Assembly (NCBI RefSeq): GCF_036763085.1
Contig: NZ_JBAIYU010000014.1
Coordinates: 80,410 to 144,409 of the forward strand
Reading direction: 5' to 3'
Source of the DNA: JBAIYU01 sp036763085
Lineage (GTDB): Bacteria; Bacillota; Negativicutes; DSM-1736; Dendrosporobacteraceae
DNA: 64,000 nucleotides
Position numbers and translations under genes: made by a program. The notes below the pieces were generated by a model, which was given only the letters and a program-made list of their open reading frames with translations, did not search any database and had not been told where the DNA came from. Below are positions 26,188 through 34,267 of the stretch, piece by piece; position 1 is the first letter of the stretch, and each line of letters begins with the position of its first letter.

Positions 26188-27435
26188 ATGAAAAAAGTTA
26201 TAATAATTGGCGGTGGAGCTGCTGGACTTATGGCAGCAGTCAGTGCTGGTGAACATGGGGCAAGTGTAAAAATTTTAGAAAAGATGCCAACAGTTGGACG
26301 TAAGTTATTGATTACCGGTAAAGGTAGATGCAACATTACCAATAACTGTGATGTTCAAACATTCATTAAAAATATGACAGGGAACGGATCTTTTTTATAT
26401 AGTGCATTTCATAATTATGATAATTACAGTGTAATTGATTTTTTTACACGCTCAGGTGTTGAAACAAAGGTAGAACGCGGCGGCCGGGTTTTCCCTGTAT
26501 CGGATAAAGCCAGTGACGTAGTAAAGGCCTTTAGCCAAGCATTGAAAAAACTTGATGTTGAGGTAATTACAGAAAAGCCTGTATTAAGTATTACCGTAGA
26601 TGAGCAGCAGGTTACCGGAGTTAAAACAAAAGACGGTGATTCCTATAGTGCTGATGCGGTTATACTAACAACAGGAGGTTCATCCTACCCCGGGACAGGC
26701 TCCTCAGGAGACGGTTACATAATGGCTCAGAAATTGGGGCACACTATTATGCCGCTAAGACCATCACTTGTTCCGTTAGAGGTTGCTGAAGATTGGATTG
26801 GCGATCTGCAGGGCTTATCTTTAAAGAATGTCTTAGCTACAATTGTTGTAGATGGTGAAAAAATAGAAGAAGACTTCGGCGAAATGCTATTCACGCATTA
26901 TGGGCTGTCAGGTCCAATAATCCTTTCGCTCAGCAAAAAAGTAGCTGAGCTTCTGCCGCAAAAGAAGGAAGTAACAATTTCGATTAATTTGAAACCAGCT
27001 TTGTCGCAAGATACACTTGATAAAAGGCTCCAGCGTGATTTCGAAAAGTTTGCCCGTAAGCAGATTAAAAATTCTCTAAATGAGTTACTGCCAGCCAAGC
27101 TGATTGATGTTGTTATTGACTTGGCATATTTAGACCCCGATAAACCAGTACATCAAATTACTAAAACTGAAAGAGCTCGACTACTTGACGTTATAACTGG
27201 CCTTCCATTAACGATCACGAAAACCAGACCTGTGAGTGAGGCTATTGTTACTGCAGGTGGAGTAAATATAAAAGAGATAAACCCTAAAACTATGGAATCA
27301 AAGCTTATTGCTAATTTATTTTTTGCTGGTGAAGTTATTGATATTGACGGCTATACAGGAGGATATAACTTGCAGGCAGCGTTTTCGACGGGATTTGTTG
27401 CAGGCAGAGAAGCGGCAAGGGGAAATGATTATTAG
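26188..27435 (+). CDS. HI0933/YtfP family NAD(P)/FAD-dependent oxidoreductase
   Basis: The 415-residue flavoprotein has the N-terminal FAD motif VIIIGGGAAGLMAA, the GKGRCNITNNCD block (about 46-57) and the C-terminal GYTGGYNLQAAFSTG block (about 391-405). These are hallmarks of the HI0933 (YhiN/YtfP) family. Its in vivo reaction is unknown. It is followed after 45 bp by a membrane-anchored protein, probably in the same transcript. Confidence 0.88.
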   Translation: MKKVIIIGGGAAGLMAAVSAGEHGASVKILEKMPTVGRKLLITGKGRCNITNNCDVQTFIKNMTGNGSFLYSAFHNYDNYSVIDFFTRSGVETKVERGGRVFPVSDKASDVVKAFSQALKKLDVEVITEKPVLSITVDEQQVTGVKTKDGDSYSADAVILTTGGSSYPGTGSSGDGYIMAQKLGHTIMPLRPSLVPLEVAEDWIGDLQGLSLKNVLATIVVDGEKIEEDFGEMLFTHYGLSGPIILSLSKKVAELLPQKKEVTISINLKPALSQDTLDKRLQRDFEKFARKQIKNSLNELLPAKLIDVVIDLAYLDPDKPVHQITKTERARLLDVITGLPLTITKTRPVSEAIVTAGGVNIKEINPKTMESKLIANLFFAGEVIDIDGYTGGYNLQAAFSTGFVAGREAARGNDY

Positions 27436-27480
27436 TCTATCCAGAAGTTTTTTAAATGTAGTATGAAGTGGAGGCATCTA

Positions 27481-27999
27481 ATGCGAAAATCGGCATGGAG
27501 AACAATTAGATACGGTGAAAATGTTCTATTTAAGCTTGTTATTATATTTATCTGTTTGCTGGTAATTTCACAGTGCATACTGTCTTTTGATAATATGAGA
27601 CCATATATGTCTAGAGTGGATAAATATGAGGGAGAACAAATTTACTTTCATATGCCTCAATATGCTTCAAAACCACTGCAAATTAGTGATACTGTTGAAA
27701 CTAGCCGGCTTCAGTCTCTTAGAAACAGCAAAGTTTTAATATTAAGGATGGTTACTCCGCCGAAGGATGGCAATATTTTTGTAACTGTCAATGGAAAAGT
27801 TATTGATGATTTTCGTAAAGGCGAGGTTAAACTAACTGTCTATGATGGTGACTATGTGGAAATTGATGCTTCAGCCTACAAAGAAAACGCCCAATTTATC
27901 GTAAATGTACCTAGCAGTTCGCTGATTTCTCCAATCGACGGATTAGTGTTAGAAGGAACAGGCATTATTTCAGCTGGAAAAGTGAAATTTAAGGGTTAA
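27481..27999 (+). CDS. Membrane-anchored protein of unknown function
   Basis: The 172-residue protein has one transmembrane helix (about 15-37) and an extracytoplasmic beta-rich domain with segments such as FVTVNGKVIDDFRKGEVKLTVYDGDYVEID. That outline resembles small beta-sandwich domains, but no family is recognised. ATG 27481 is chosen because GGAGG is spaced 6 bases from it. It lies between the HI0933 flavoprotein and aroF. Confidence 0.65.
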   Translation: MRKSAWRTIRYGENVLFKLVIIFICLLVISQCILSFDNMRPYMSRVDKYEGEQIYFHMPQYASKPLQISDTVETSRLQSLRNSKVLILRMVTPPKDGNIFVTVNGKVIDDFRKGEVKLTVYDGDYVEIDASAYKENAQFIVNVPSSSLISPIDGLVLEGTGIISAGKVKFKG

Positions 28000-28024
28000 T
28001 AATTAGTATTTTATGGAGGATATT

Positions 28025-28069
28025 AGGGGTCTTTAGGGAATTAAATAAAGATACCCTTATATATTTTTC
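28025..28069 (+). terminator. Imperfect terminator-like hairpin before aroF
   Basis: AGGGGTCTTTA pairs imperfectly with TAAAGATACCCT, followed by TATATATTTTT. It could end the upstream transcript or act as an attenuator for aroF. No aromatic-rich leader peptide was found. Confidence 0.4.
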
Positions 28070-28122
28070 AGGAATATTATTGGTTAAAATTTTCTAATCC
28101 AAAGCTCTGGAGGATCGGTAGA

Positions 28123-29127
28123 ATGATTATCATACTGAATTCTGCAACTACCGAACAGATTGATAAAATTCTGTTTAAAATTAGTCAGTCCGGTTTAGAA
28201 CCACATTATGTGGAACATTACGGAAAACAAATTATTACAGCTAACGGTAATACCAAGAATTGTAGCATTGCGGAATATAAAAAGTATGCTGGTGTTGAAT
28301 CAGTTTTTCAAGTATCAAGCTCTTATAAATTAGCTAGTCGCGAATTCAAACAAAGCAAATCAATTGTGAACGTTCGCGATGTTGCTTTTGGTGGTGCAGA
28401 TATTCCTGTGATAGCTGGACCTTGTGCTATCGAGGGTTATGATCAGCTTAAAGAAACTGCCTCAGCAGTTAAAAATGCCGGGGCTGTTATGCTGCGCGGC
28501 GGAGCTTATAAGCCGCGTACATCACCATATAGTTTTCAGGGGCTTGAAGAAGAAGGACTAGCGATACTACAAGCCGTTAGTAAAGAGTTGGATATTCCTA
28601 CTGTCTCAGAGGTTACTGATCCGCGTAAAGTCGAGTTAGTTGCTGAGCATGTTGACATGCTTCAGATAGGCGCTCGGAATATGCAGAACTTTGTGCTACT
28701 CAAAGAAGTAGCTAAAACGAATATGCCTATTCTGCTTAAGCGCGGTGCATCAGCTACTATCGAAGAGTGGCTGATGGCGGCAGAGTATATAATGGCAGAT
28801 GGTAATTCGAATGTAATCTTATGTGAACGGGGTATAAGAACCTTTGAACCGATTACTAGAAATACGCTGGATTTAAGTGCAGTGCCGCTAGTTCAGTATT
28901 TAAGCCATTTACCGGTCATTGTGGATCCAAGTCATGGCACAGGTATTTGGCGGTTAGTAAGTCCGATGGCAAAAGCTGCGATGGCAGCTGGGGCAGACGG
29001 ACTTATCCTTGAGGTACATACATGTCCAGAAGAAGCGGCATCAGACGGACCGCAATCACTGACGCCATACAAATTTTCGCTACTTATGAAGGAACTAAAA
29101 TCTATAAGTTCAGCACTTAAAAGTTAA
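28123..29127 (+). CDS. aroF: 3-deoxy-7-phosphoheptulonate (DAHP) synthase
   Basis: This enzyme makes the first dedicated compound of the shikimate pathway from PEP and erythrose 4-phosphate. The 334-residue protein has an N-terminal ferredoxin-like domain (about 1-70), as in the feedback-inhibited type I-beta enzymes. A TIM barrel follows with GPCAIEG, RGGAYKPRTSPYSFQG and DPSHGTG metal- and PEP-binding segments. aroA follows 18 bp later. Confidence 0.95.
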   Translation: MIIILNSATTEQIDKILFKISQSGLEPHYVEHYGKQIITANGNTKNCSIAEYKKYAGVESVFQVSSSYKLASREFKQSKSIVNVRDVAFGGADIPVIAGPCAIEGYDQLKETASAVKNAGAVMLRGGAYKPRTSPYSFQGLEEEGLAILQAVSKELDIPTVSEVTDPRKVELVAEHVDMLQIGARNMQNFVLLKEVAKTNMPILLKRGASATIEEWLMAAEYIMADGNSNVILCERGIRTFEPITRNTLDLSAVPLVQYLSHLPVIVDPSHGTGIWRLVSPMAKAAMAAGADGLILEVHTCPEEAASDGPQSLTPYKFSLLMKELKSISSALKS

Positions 29128-29145
29128 ATTATAAAGGTGGTTTCT

Positions 29146-30438
29146 ATGGGTGAGGCTTTGAGAATTAATCAGAAAACAGGCTTAAAAGGAACGATAAACA
29201 TACCTGGTGATAAGTCTATATCACACCGCAGTGTAATGTTTTCCAGCTTGGCAAAATCACCAGTAAGAATTAAAAATTTTCTTTACGCTCAGGATTGCCT
29301 TTCAACAGTAAGCTGCATGAGGGCATTAGGGGCGAAAATTGAGAATGACAACGAAGATTTATTAGTACAGGGGCAAGGCCTAAATGGACTTCAAGAACCT
29401 GAGGACATATTGGACGCTGGAAACTCAGGAACTACCCTCCGCCTGCTTATGGGGATTTTAGCGGCACAGCCTTTTTATAGTGCTTTTACAGGTGATGCTT
29501 CACTGCGAAAGAGACCTATGGGGCGTGTAATTACACCGCTTACTAAAATGGGAGCAAAAATTACGGCGCGTCGGCAATCAAGATTCTTGCCGCTGTCGAT
29601 AGCCCCTGTAGATAAACTAACTGGTATACACTACAATATGCCAATGGCCAGTGCTCAAGTTAAGTCGGCTGTTTTGCTGGCTGGAATGTTTACCGAAGGA
29701 AGTACTACCGTAACTGAGCCATATGTTTCGCGAGACCATACCGAGAAGATGTTTGAGACTTTCGGTGTAAAACTAAACAGATCAGGCACTTCTGTAACAA
29801 TAAATCATGTTAATGAATTAACTGCTCCAGAGGTTATTGATGTACCAGGAGATATAAGTTCAGCTGCATTCTGGCTTGTTGCTGCCTCTATAATTCCTGG
29901 CAGTGAGTTAACACTGTCGAATGTGGGAATTAATCAAACTCGTACTGGTATTTTAGACGTATTAAAGCAAATGGGTGCAAATATTAAAATAATTAATGAA
30001 AGATGGAGCGGCAAAGAACCGGTAGCTGACATTTTAGTTAAGTCCGCTGAGCTAGCGGGAGTTTCAATAGAGGCAGAAATAATTCCGCGTCTTGTTGATG
30101 AAATTCCTGTATTAACTGTTGCCGCAATGTTCGCTAAAGGGGAAACAAGAATATCAGGCGCGGAAGAATTAAGGGTAAAAGAAACAGACAGAATTAAAGC
30201 CATTGCAACTGAGTTTACTAAAATGGGCGGTGTAATCACCGAAACAGCTGATGGACTGATAATTCAAGGCTCGGCTGATGTAAAATCTGCAGCCTGCTAT
30301 TCCTACCATGATCATAGAATAGCAATGGCTTTGGCAATCGCTGGTGCGGCAGGACAAGGTGTTGAAATACAGCAGCCAGATTGCGTAGATATTTCATATC
30401 CTAATTTCTACGAAACTTTAGACAGGCTTAATTCGTAA
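29146..30438 (+). CDS. aroA: 3-phosphoshikimate 1-carboxyvinyltransferase (EPSP synthase)
   Basis: The 430-residue protein condenses shikimate 3-phosphate with PEP. GDKSISHR (near 19-26), GNSGTTLRLLMG (near 101-112) and the RDHTEKM block are intact. The alternative motif spacing resembles class II enzymes of Gram-positive bacteria. ATG 29146 is preferred over GTG 29137 because AAAGGTGG ends 5 bases before it. cmk follows after 19 bp. Confidence 0.95.
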   Translation: MGEALRINQKTGLKGTINIPGDKSISHRSVMFSSLAKSPVRIKNFLYAQDCLSTVSCMRALGAKIENDNEDLLVQGQGLNGLQEPEDILDAGNSGTTLRLLMGILAAQPFYSAFTGDASLRKRPMGRVITPLTKMGAKITARRQSRFLPLSIAPVDKLTGIHYNMPMASAQVKSAVLLAGMFTEGSTTVTEPYVSRDHTEKMFETFGVKLNRSGTSVTINHVNELTAPEVIDVPGDISSAAFWLVAASIIPGSELTLSNVGINQTRTGILDVLKQMGANIKIINERWSGKEPVADILVKSAELAGVSIEAEIIPRLVDEIPVLTVAAMFAKGETRISGAEELRVKETDRIKAIATEFTKMGGVITETADGLIIQGSADVKSAACYSYHDHRIAMALAIAGAAGQGVEIQQPDCVDISYPNFYETLDRLNS

Positions 30439-30457
30439 TTCCGGCACGGAGGAAATC

Positions 30458-31129
30458 ATGAGAAAATTAGTTGTTGCAATAGACGGGCCTGCGGGAGCGG
30501 GCAAAAGTACAGTAGCCCAAATTGTTGCTCAACGCCTCTCTTACACTTATATTGATACTGGTGCTATGTATCGTGCAGTTGCATGGAAGGCTCTTCAGTT
30601 ATCGAAATTAAGCTGTGACGAGATAGCGAAGATTGCAGAAGATATAGATATTAAGCTTAATTATGTTAATGGAAAAACCTTTATAAGCGTCGACGAGTGT
30701 GACGTTACTGAAGCAATTCGTACGCGAGAAGTCACTCAGCTTGTTGCAGAAGTAGCTCAGATAGCCGCTGTTCGCAAACACATGCTGACTCTTCAGCGCC
30801 AAATGGCTGAGGCAGGCGGTGTGGTTATGGATGGGCGTGATATAGCGACACATGTTCTGCCAAATGCCGACGTAAAAGTATTCTTAACGGCCTCAATTGA
30901 GGAAAGAGCACTTCGCCGCTGGCGTGAAATGACTAATAAAGGCTTTACAGTGGATTTAGAGCAGCTTAAAGCTGAGATAGAATGCCGCGACAAAAAAGAC
31001 TGTGAACGGGATTTAGCACCACTTATTCAAGCAGAAGATGCTACACTTGTAGATACTACTAAATTATCAATCGAAGGGGCTGTTGATACCATTCTCGAGT
31101 TGTGTTCTAAGAGGAGAGAAAATGTATAG
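30458..31129 (+). CDS. cmk: Cytidylate kinase
   Basis: CMP kinase, with the P-loop GPAGAGKST at residues 10-18 and a full length of 223 residues. The order aroA-cmk-plsC-(ispH)-rpsA is a conserved chromosomal group. The last 8 bp overlap plsC. Confidence 0.95.
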   Translation: MRKLVVAIDGPAGAGKSTVAQIVAQRLSYTYIDTGAMYRAVAWKALQLSKLSCDEIAKIAEDIDIKLNYVNGKTFISVDECDVTEAIRTREVTQLVAEVAQIAAVRKHMLTLQRQMAEAGGVVMDGRDIATHVLPNADVKVFLTASIEERALRRWREMTNKGFTVDLEQLKAEIECRDKKDCERDLAPLIQAEDATLVDTTKLSIEGAVDTILELCSKRRENV

Positions 31130-31697
31130 TTTCTTCAAGATAGTGTTAATTTTAATATTTAAGACGATATTTCGCTGTAAAGTATCAGGTCAGGAAAATA
31201 TCCCGAAGCAGGGCGGCCTTATAATAGCTTCTAACCATATAAGCTTATGGGACCCTCCACTAATCGGCGCATTTATGCCGCGACCTGTTCACTTTATGGC
31301 CAAAGAAGAGCTTTTTACATCGCCGGTATTCAGCTGGGTTATAAGGCAATTAAATGCTTTTCCTGTTCGCAGAGGAACTGCTGACCGCAATGCTATTCGT
31401 ACCGCGATCAGCATTGTAGAAAACGGCAAGTGTCTTGGGCTTTTTCCTGAGGGTACGAGAAGTAAGAGTGGGGAGCTAGGTCAAGCTGAGCCCGGTCTGG
31501 CAATGATCGCTATTAAGGCTGGTGCCGCCATTGTTCCTACAGCAATAATCGGTACTAACAGCAAAGAGCTGTTTCCGCAATTTGAGATTCGCTTCGGCAA
31601 ACCTATCTTTTTAGATAAAAATAAGGCCGATAAAGATGGCATAAATAAGATTTCCGATGCAATAATGAGCGAAATAAAGAATTTGTTAGATGCATAG
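31122..31697 (+). CDS. plsC: 1-acyl-sn-glycerol-3-phosphate acyltransferase
   Basis: PlsC adds the second acyl chain in phosphatidic acid synthesis at the membrane. The 191-residue protein has the catalytic NHxSxWD motif (H39, D44) and FPEGTRS. It has an N-terminal hydrophobic segment. ATG 31122 is set by GAGGAGAG and overlaps cmk. A later enzyme of the same pathway group, plsY, is found at 42276. Confidence 0.93.
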   Translation: MYSFFKIVLILIFKTIFRCKVSGQENIPKQGGLIIASNHISLWDPPLIGAFMPRPVHFMAKEELFTSPVFSWVIRQLNAFPVRRGTADRNAIRTAISIVENGKCLGLFPEGTRSKSGELGQAEPGLAMIAIKAGAAIVPTAIIGTNSKELFPQFEIRFGKPIFLDKNKADKDGINKISDAIMSEIKNLLDA

Positions 31698-31710
31698 ACG
31701 CCAACCATTA

Positions 31711-31745
31711 AAAGAGAGAGCTTTTGTCAGCTCTCTCTTTTATTT
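31711..31745 (+). terminator. Terminator after plsC
   Basis: AAAGAGAGAGC and its complement with an 8-base loop, followed by a T-rich tail. Confidence 0.83.
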
Positions 31746-31803
31746 TGGGAAATATAATCATTGCTAATTTTTAGGAGATAGATTAATCTGGAGGTGTATT
31801 AGT

Positions 31804-31830
31804 TTGAATTTTCAAACGCGGGGGTGGTAA
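31804..31830 (+). CDS. Putative 8-residue leader peptide upstream of cstA
   Basis: A TTG start preceded by GGAGGTG at 7-base spacing encodes MNFQTRGW and a stop. The start codon lies within a GTTTGAA/TTCAAAC inverted repeat (31802-31817). The strong ribosome site on such a tiny frame, 42 bp before cstA, suggests a translated leader. No conservation data are available here. Confidence 0.4.
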   Translation: MNFQTRGW

Positions 31831-31872
31831 GGGATATAGCAGCTCATAATCTAAACGGATGGAGGAATGATT

Positions 31873-33726
31873 GTGAACTCAGTAATGTTGCTTATCGTTG
31901 CCTCTTGTGTGTTTGCGCTAGCTTACCGTTATTACTCAGCATTTATCGCTGCAAAAGTTCTAGCACTAAATGATTCTAATATAACGCCGGCTTATACATG
32001 CAACGACGGCAGAGAATTTGTGCCAACTAACAAGTGGGTATTATTTGGCCACCATTTTGCGGCAATAGCTGGTGCTGGTCCGTTGGTAGGTCCTGTATTA
32101 GCCGCACAATACGGCTGGGGACCTGGTTTTATGTGGATTCTTTTAGGTTCTGTATTTGCTGGGGCGGTGCATGACTTTATTATCCTGTTTGCTTCTGTTC
32201 GACACAAAGGTCAATCGTTAGCAGTTGTAGCCCGTAAAGAAGTTGGACCTATAACTGGGGTTACTACGTCTTTATCAATATTATTTATAATTATTGTAGC
32301 TCTCGCCGGTTTAGCAATCGTTGTTGTGAATGCGCTATTTAAAAATCCATGGGGTGTTTATACAATTTTTATGACAATCCCAATTGCTATTGTTATCGGT
32401 TTATATATGTTCAAGATAGCTCCTGGTTCCATCCGCTCAGGTTCAATTGTCGGTTTTTTACTGGTATTAGCGGCAGTATTTACCGGCCACTGGGTGGCGC
32501 CTGGCCAGCCTTTAGCAGGCCTTGCAGACATCTTTAATTTAACTAAGAGCCAGCTTTCGGTTGCTCTGCCTATTTATGGTTTTTGTGCCGCAGTATTGCC
32601 TGTATGGCTGCTGCTCGCACCACGTGATTACCTGAGTTCTTATATGAAAATTGGTACAGTAATAGCATTAGCCTTAGGCATTTTGATTGTTCAGCCTGTC
32701 GTAAATATGCCTTTTGCCACTAAATTTGTAGATGGCGGCGGCCCAATTATTCCAGGACCTGTTTGGCCATATGTATTTATTACAATCGCCTGCGGTGCTA
32801 TTTCAGGCTTCCATTCACTGATTAGTTCTGGAACAACCCCGAAAATGCTGGAAAAAGAATCTCAGGCCAGATCTATCGCTTACGGCGGTATGCTTGTTGA
32901 AGGCTTTGTAGCTGTAATGGCGCTCATTTCAGCAGTCGTTTTAATGCCTGGCGATTATTTTGCAATTAACACTTCGCCAGCCGTATTTGCTAAGCTGAAT
33001 ATGCCGATAGTTGAACTAAAGCAATTGTCCGCACTTGTTGGAATGGATATAGCCGGACGTCCTGGCGGCGCAGTTTCTCTCGCTGTTGGTATGGCTCACA
33101 TATTCTCAAGCATTGGCGGTATGAGCCACCTAATGAACTATTGGTATCAGTTTGCAATAATGTTTGAAGCCTTATTTATCCTTACAACAATTGATGCAGG
33201 TACACGTGTAGCAAGATACATACTTCAAGATATTATCGGCACCTATGCATATGCTCCGCTCAAAAGAACTAACTGGTGGCCTGGCATTCTAATCACAAGT
33301 GCAATAGTTTCCTTCTCATGGGGCTATCTCTTATACAGTGGTGATGTTGCTACAATTTGGCCGTTGTTTGGTGTTGCGAATCAGCTGTTGGCGGTAGTCG
33401 CATTGGCAATAGGAACAACTATAATTCTTAAAATAGCTGAGAAAAAGAGCTATGCTCTAATTACATTGGCACCTCTGACCTTTTTAACTGCTACTGTAAT
33501 TACTGCTGGTATAATGAATACTAATCTCTTCTTTAAGCGCGGTGATGCACTAGGTACTACAAATGGGACTGTAAGCGTAATCTTAATTATTCTGGTAATA
33601 GTAACACTGCTTGATTCAATTCGTAAATGGCTTGAATTATTAAAGACTGATAAACCAATTGGAATGAACACAAGCGATGATGATATCTGCCCAATCGGCA
33701 CAGATAAGCCTAATATACCGAGTTAA
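31873..33726 (+). CDS. cstA: Carbon starvation protein CstA (peptide/pyruvate transporter family)
   Basis: This 617-residue polytopic membrane protein has more than 15 hydrophobic segments. Conserved blocks include FGHHFAAIAGAGPLVGPVLAAQ (about 43-64), SSGTTPKML and a GVANQLLA block, characteristic of CstA. Family members import peptides or pyruvate during carbon limitation. GTG 31873 is preferred because GGAGG is spaced 7 bases from it; ATG 31867 is too close. A possible leader peptide lies just upstream, and a GCGA-loop terminator follows. Confidence 0.94.
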   Translation: MNSVMLLIVASCVFALAYRYYSAFIAAKVLALNDSNITPAYTCNDGREFVPTNKWVLFGHHFAAIAGAGPLVGPVLAAQYGWGPGFMWILLGSVFAGAVHDFIILFASVRHKGQSLAVVARKEVGPITGVTTSLSILFIIIVALAGLAIVVVNALFKNPWGVYTIFMTIPIAIVIGLYMFKIAPGSIRSGSIVGFLLVLAAVFTGHWVAPGQPLAGLADIFNLTKSQLSVALPIYGFCAAVLPVWLLLAPRDYLSSYMKIGTVIALALGILIVQPVVNMPFATKFVDGGGPIIPGPVWPYVFITIACGAISGFHSLISSGTTPKMLEKESQARSIAYGGMLVEGFVAVMALISAVVLMPGDYFAINTSPAVFAKLNMPIVELKQLSALVGMDIAGRPGGAVSLAVGMAHIFSSIGGMSHLMNYWYQFAIMFEALFILTTIDAGTRVARYILQDIIGTYAYAPLKRTNWWPGILITSAIVSFSWGYLLYSGDVATIWPLFGVANQLLAVVALAIGTTIILKIAEKKSYALITLAPLTFLTATVITAGIMNTNLFFKRGDALGTTNGTVSVILIILVIVTLLDSIRKWLELLKTDKPIGMNTSDDDICPIGTDKPNIPS

Positions 33727-33730
33727 AAAT

Positions 33731-33762
33731 AAGAGGATGAGCTGCGAAGCTCATCCTCTTTT
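33731..33762 (+). terminator. Terminator with GCGA tetraloop after cstA
   Basis: AAGAGGATGAGCT and its perfect complement enclose GCGA, a GNRA tetraloop, followed by TT. Confidence 0.82.
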
Positions 33763-33784
33763 AGGCTGCCTGACTATTAGTTTT

Positions 33785-33832
33785 TTGAAATAAGCCAGGA
33801 TGGCGGTGTATCACATCCTAGGCTTATTTCAA
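33785..33832. terminator. Long hairpin between cstA and a small leftward gene
   Basis: TTGAAATAAGCC and AGGATG pair with CATCCT and GGCTTATTTCAA with one bulge. The position suits the end of the leftward 58-residue gene, but the tail is not T-rich in that direction. Confidence 0.5.
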
Positions 33833-33842
33833 TTGTTTTAAA

Positions 33843-34019
33843 TTACTCTAAATTGTTAGCATTATTACTATCTAAGTGAGTTACACTAGTATCTCTGGTT
33901 TTTGTATTTAAACTACTGTCTGTGGCAGTCTCTTCTTCGCTTTCGGCACTCATTGCAAGTGCCATCAACTCGGCATCAGGTATGCTGGAAAACAGCCCGT
34001 TAACAAGCCGTCTTTTCAT
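33843..34019 (-). CDS. Small acidic protein, unknown function (58 residues)
   Basis: The frame begins MKRRLVNGLFSSIPDAELMA and ends in a Thr/Ser/Asn/Asp-rich tail. AAAGGAGATGG is spaced well before the ATG, and a hairpin follows the stop. There is no signal peptide or membrane segment. No family is recognised. The good ribosome site and isolated position support a real gene, which lies between cstA and the ispH-rpsA gene. Confidence 0.5.
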   Translation of the reverse strand: MKRRLVNGLFSSIPDAELMALAMSAESEEETATDSSLNTKTRDTSVTHLDSNNANNLE

Positions 34020-34267
34020 TTTACCATCTCCTTTGTGAAATGATTAAACTGCTGTGATATAGTTTGGCTTAAAGTCATTTTGAAATATTCAGTTGCGAAT
34101 AGATTATTTAAATAAAAACTGTTTTTAATAATTTCCCAGGAAATGGAATACATATTACTAATATGAGGCAAGTGCTTTATGAGTTTTTTCAGTTAAAAGG
34201 AATTTGCCCATACAATAGTGAATTAATGGTTAGTTGTGGTAAAAGAAAAGCTTAACTGGAGGAAACA

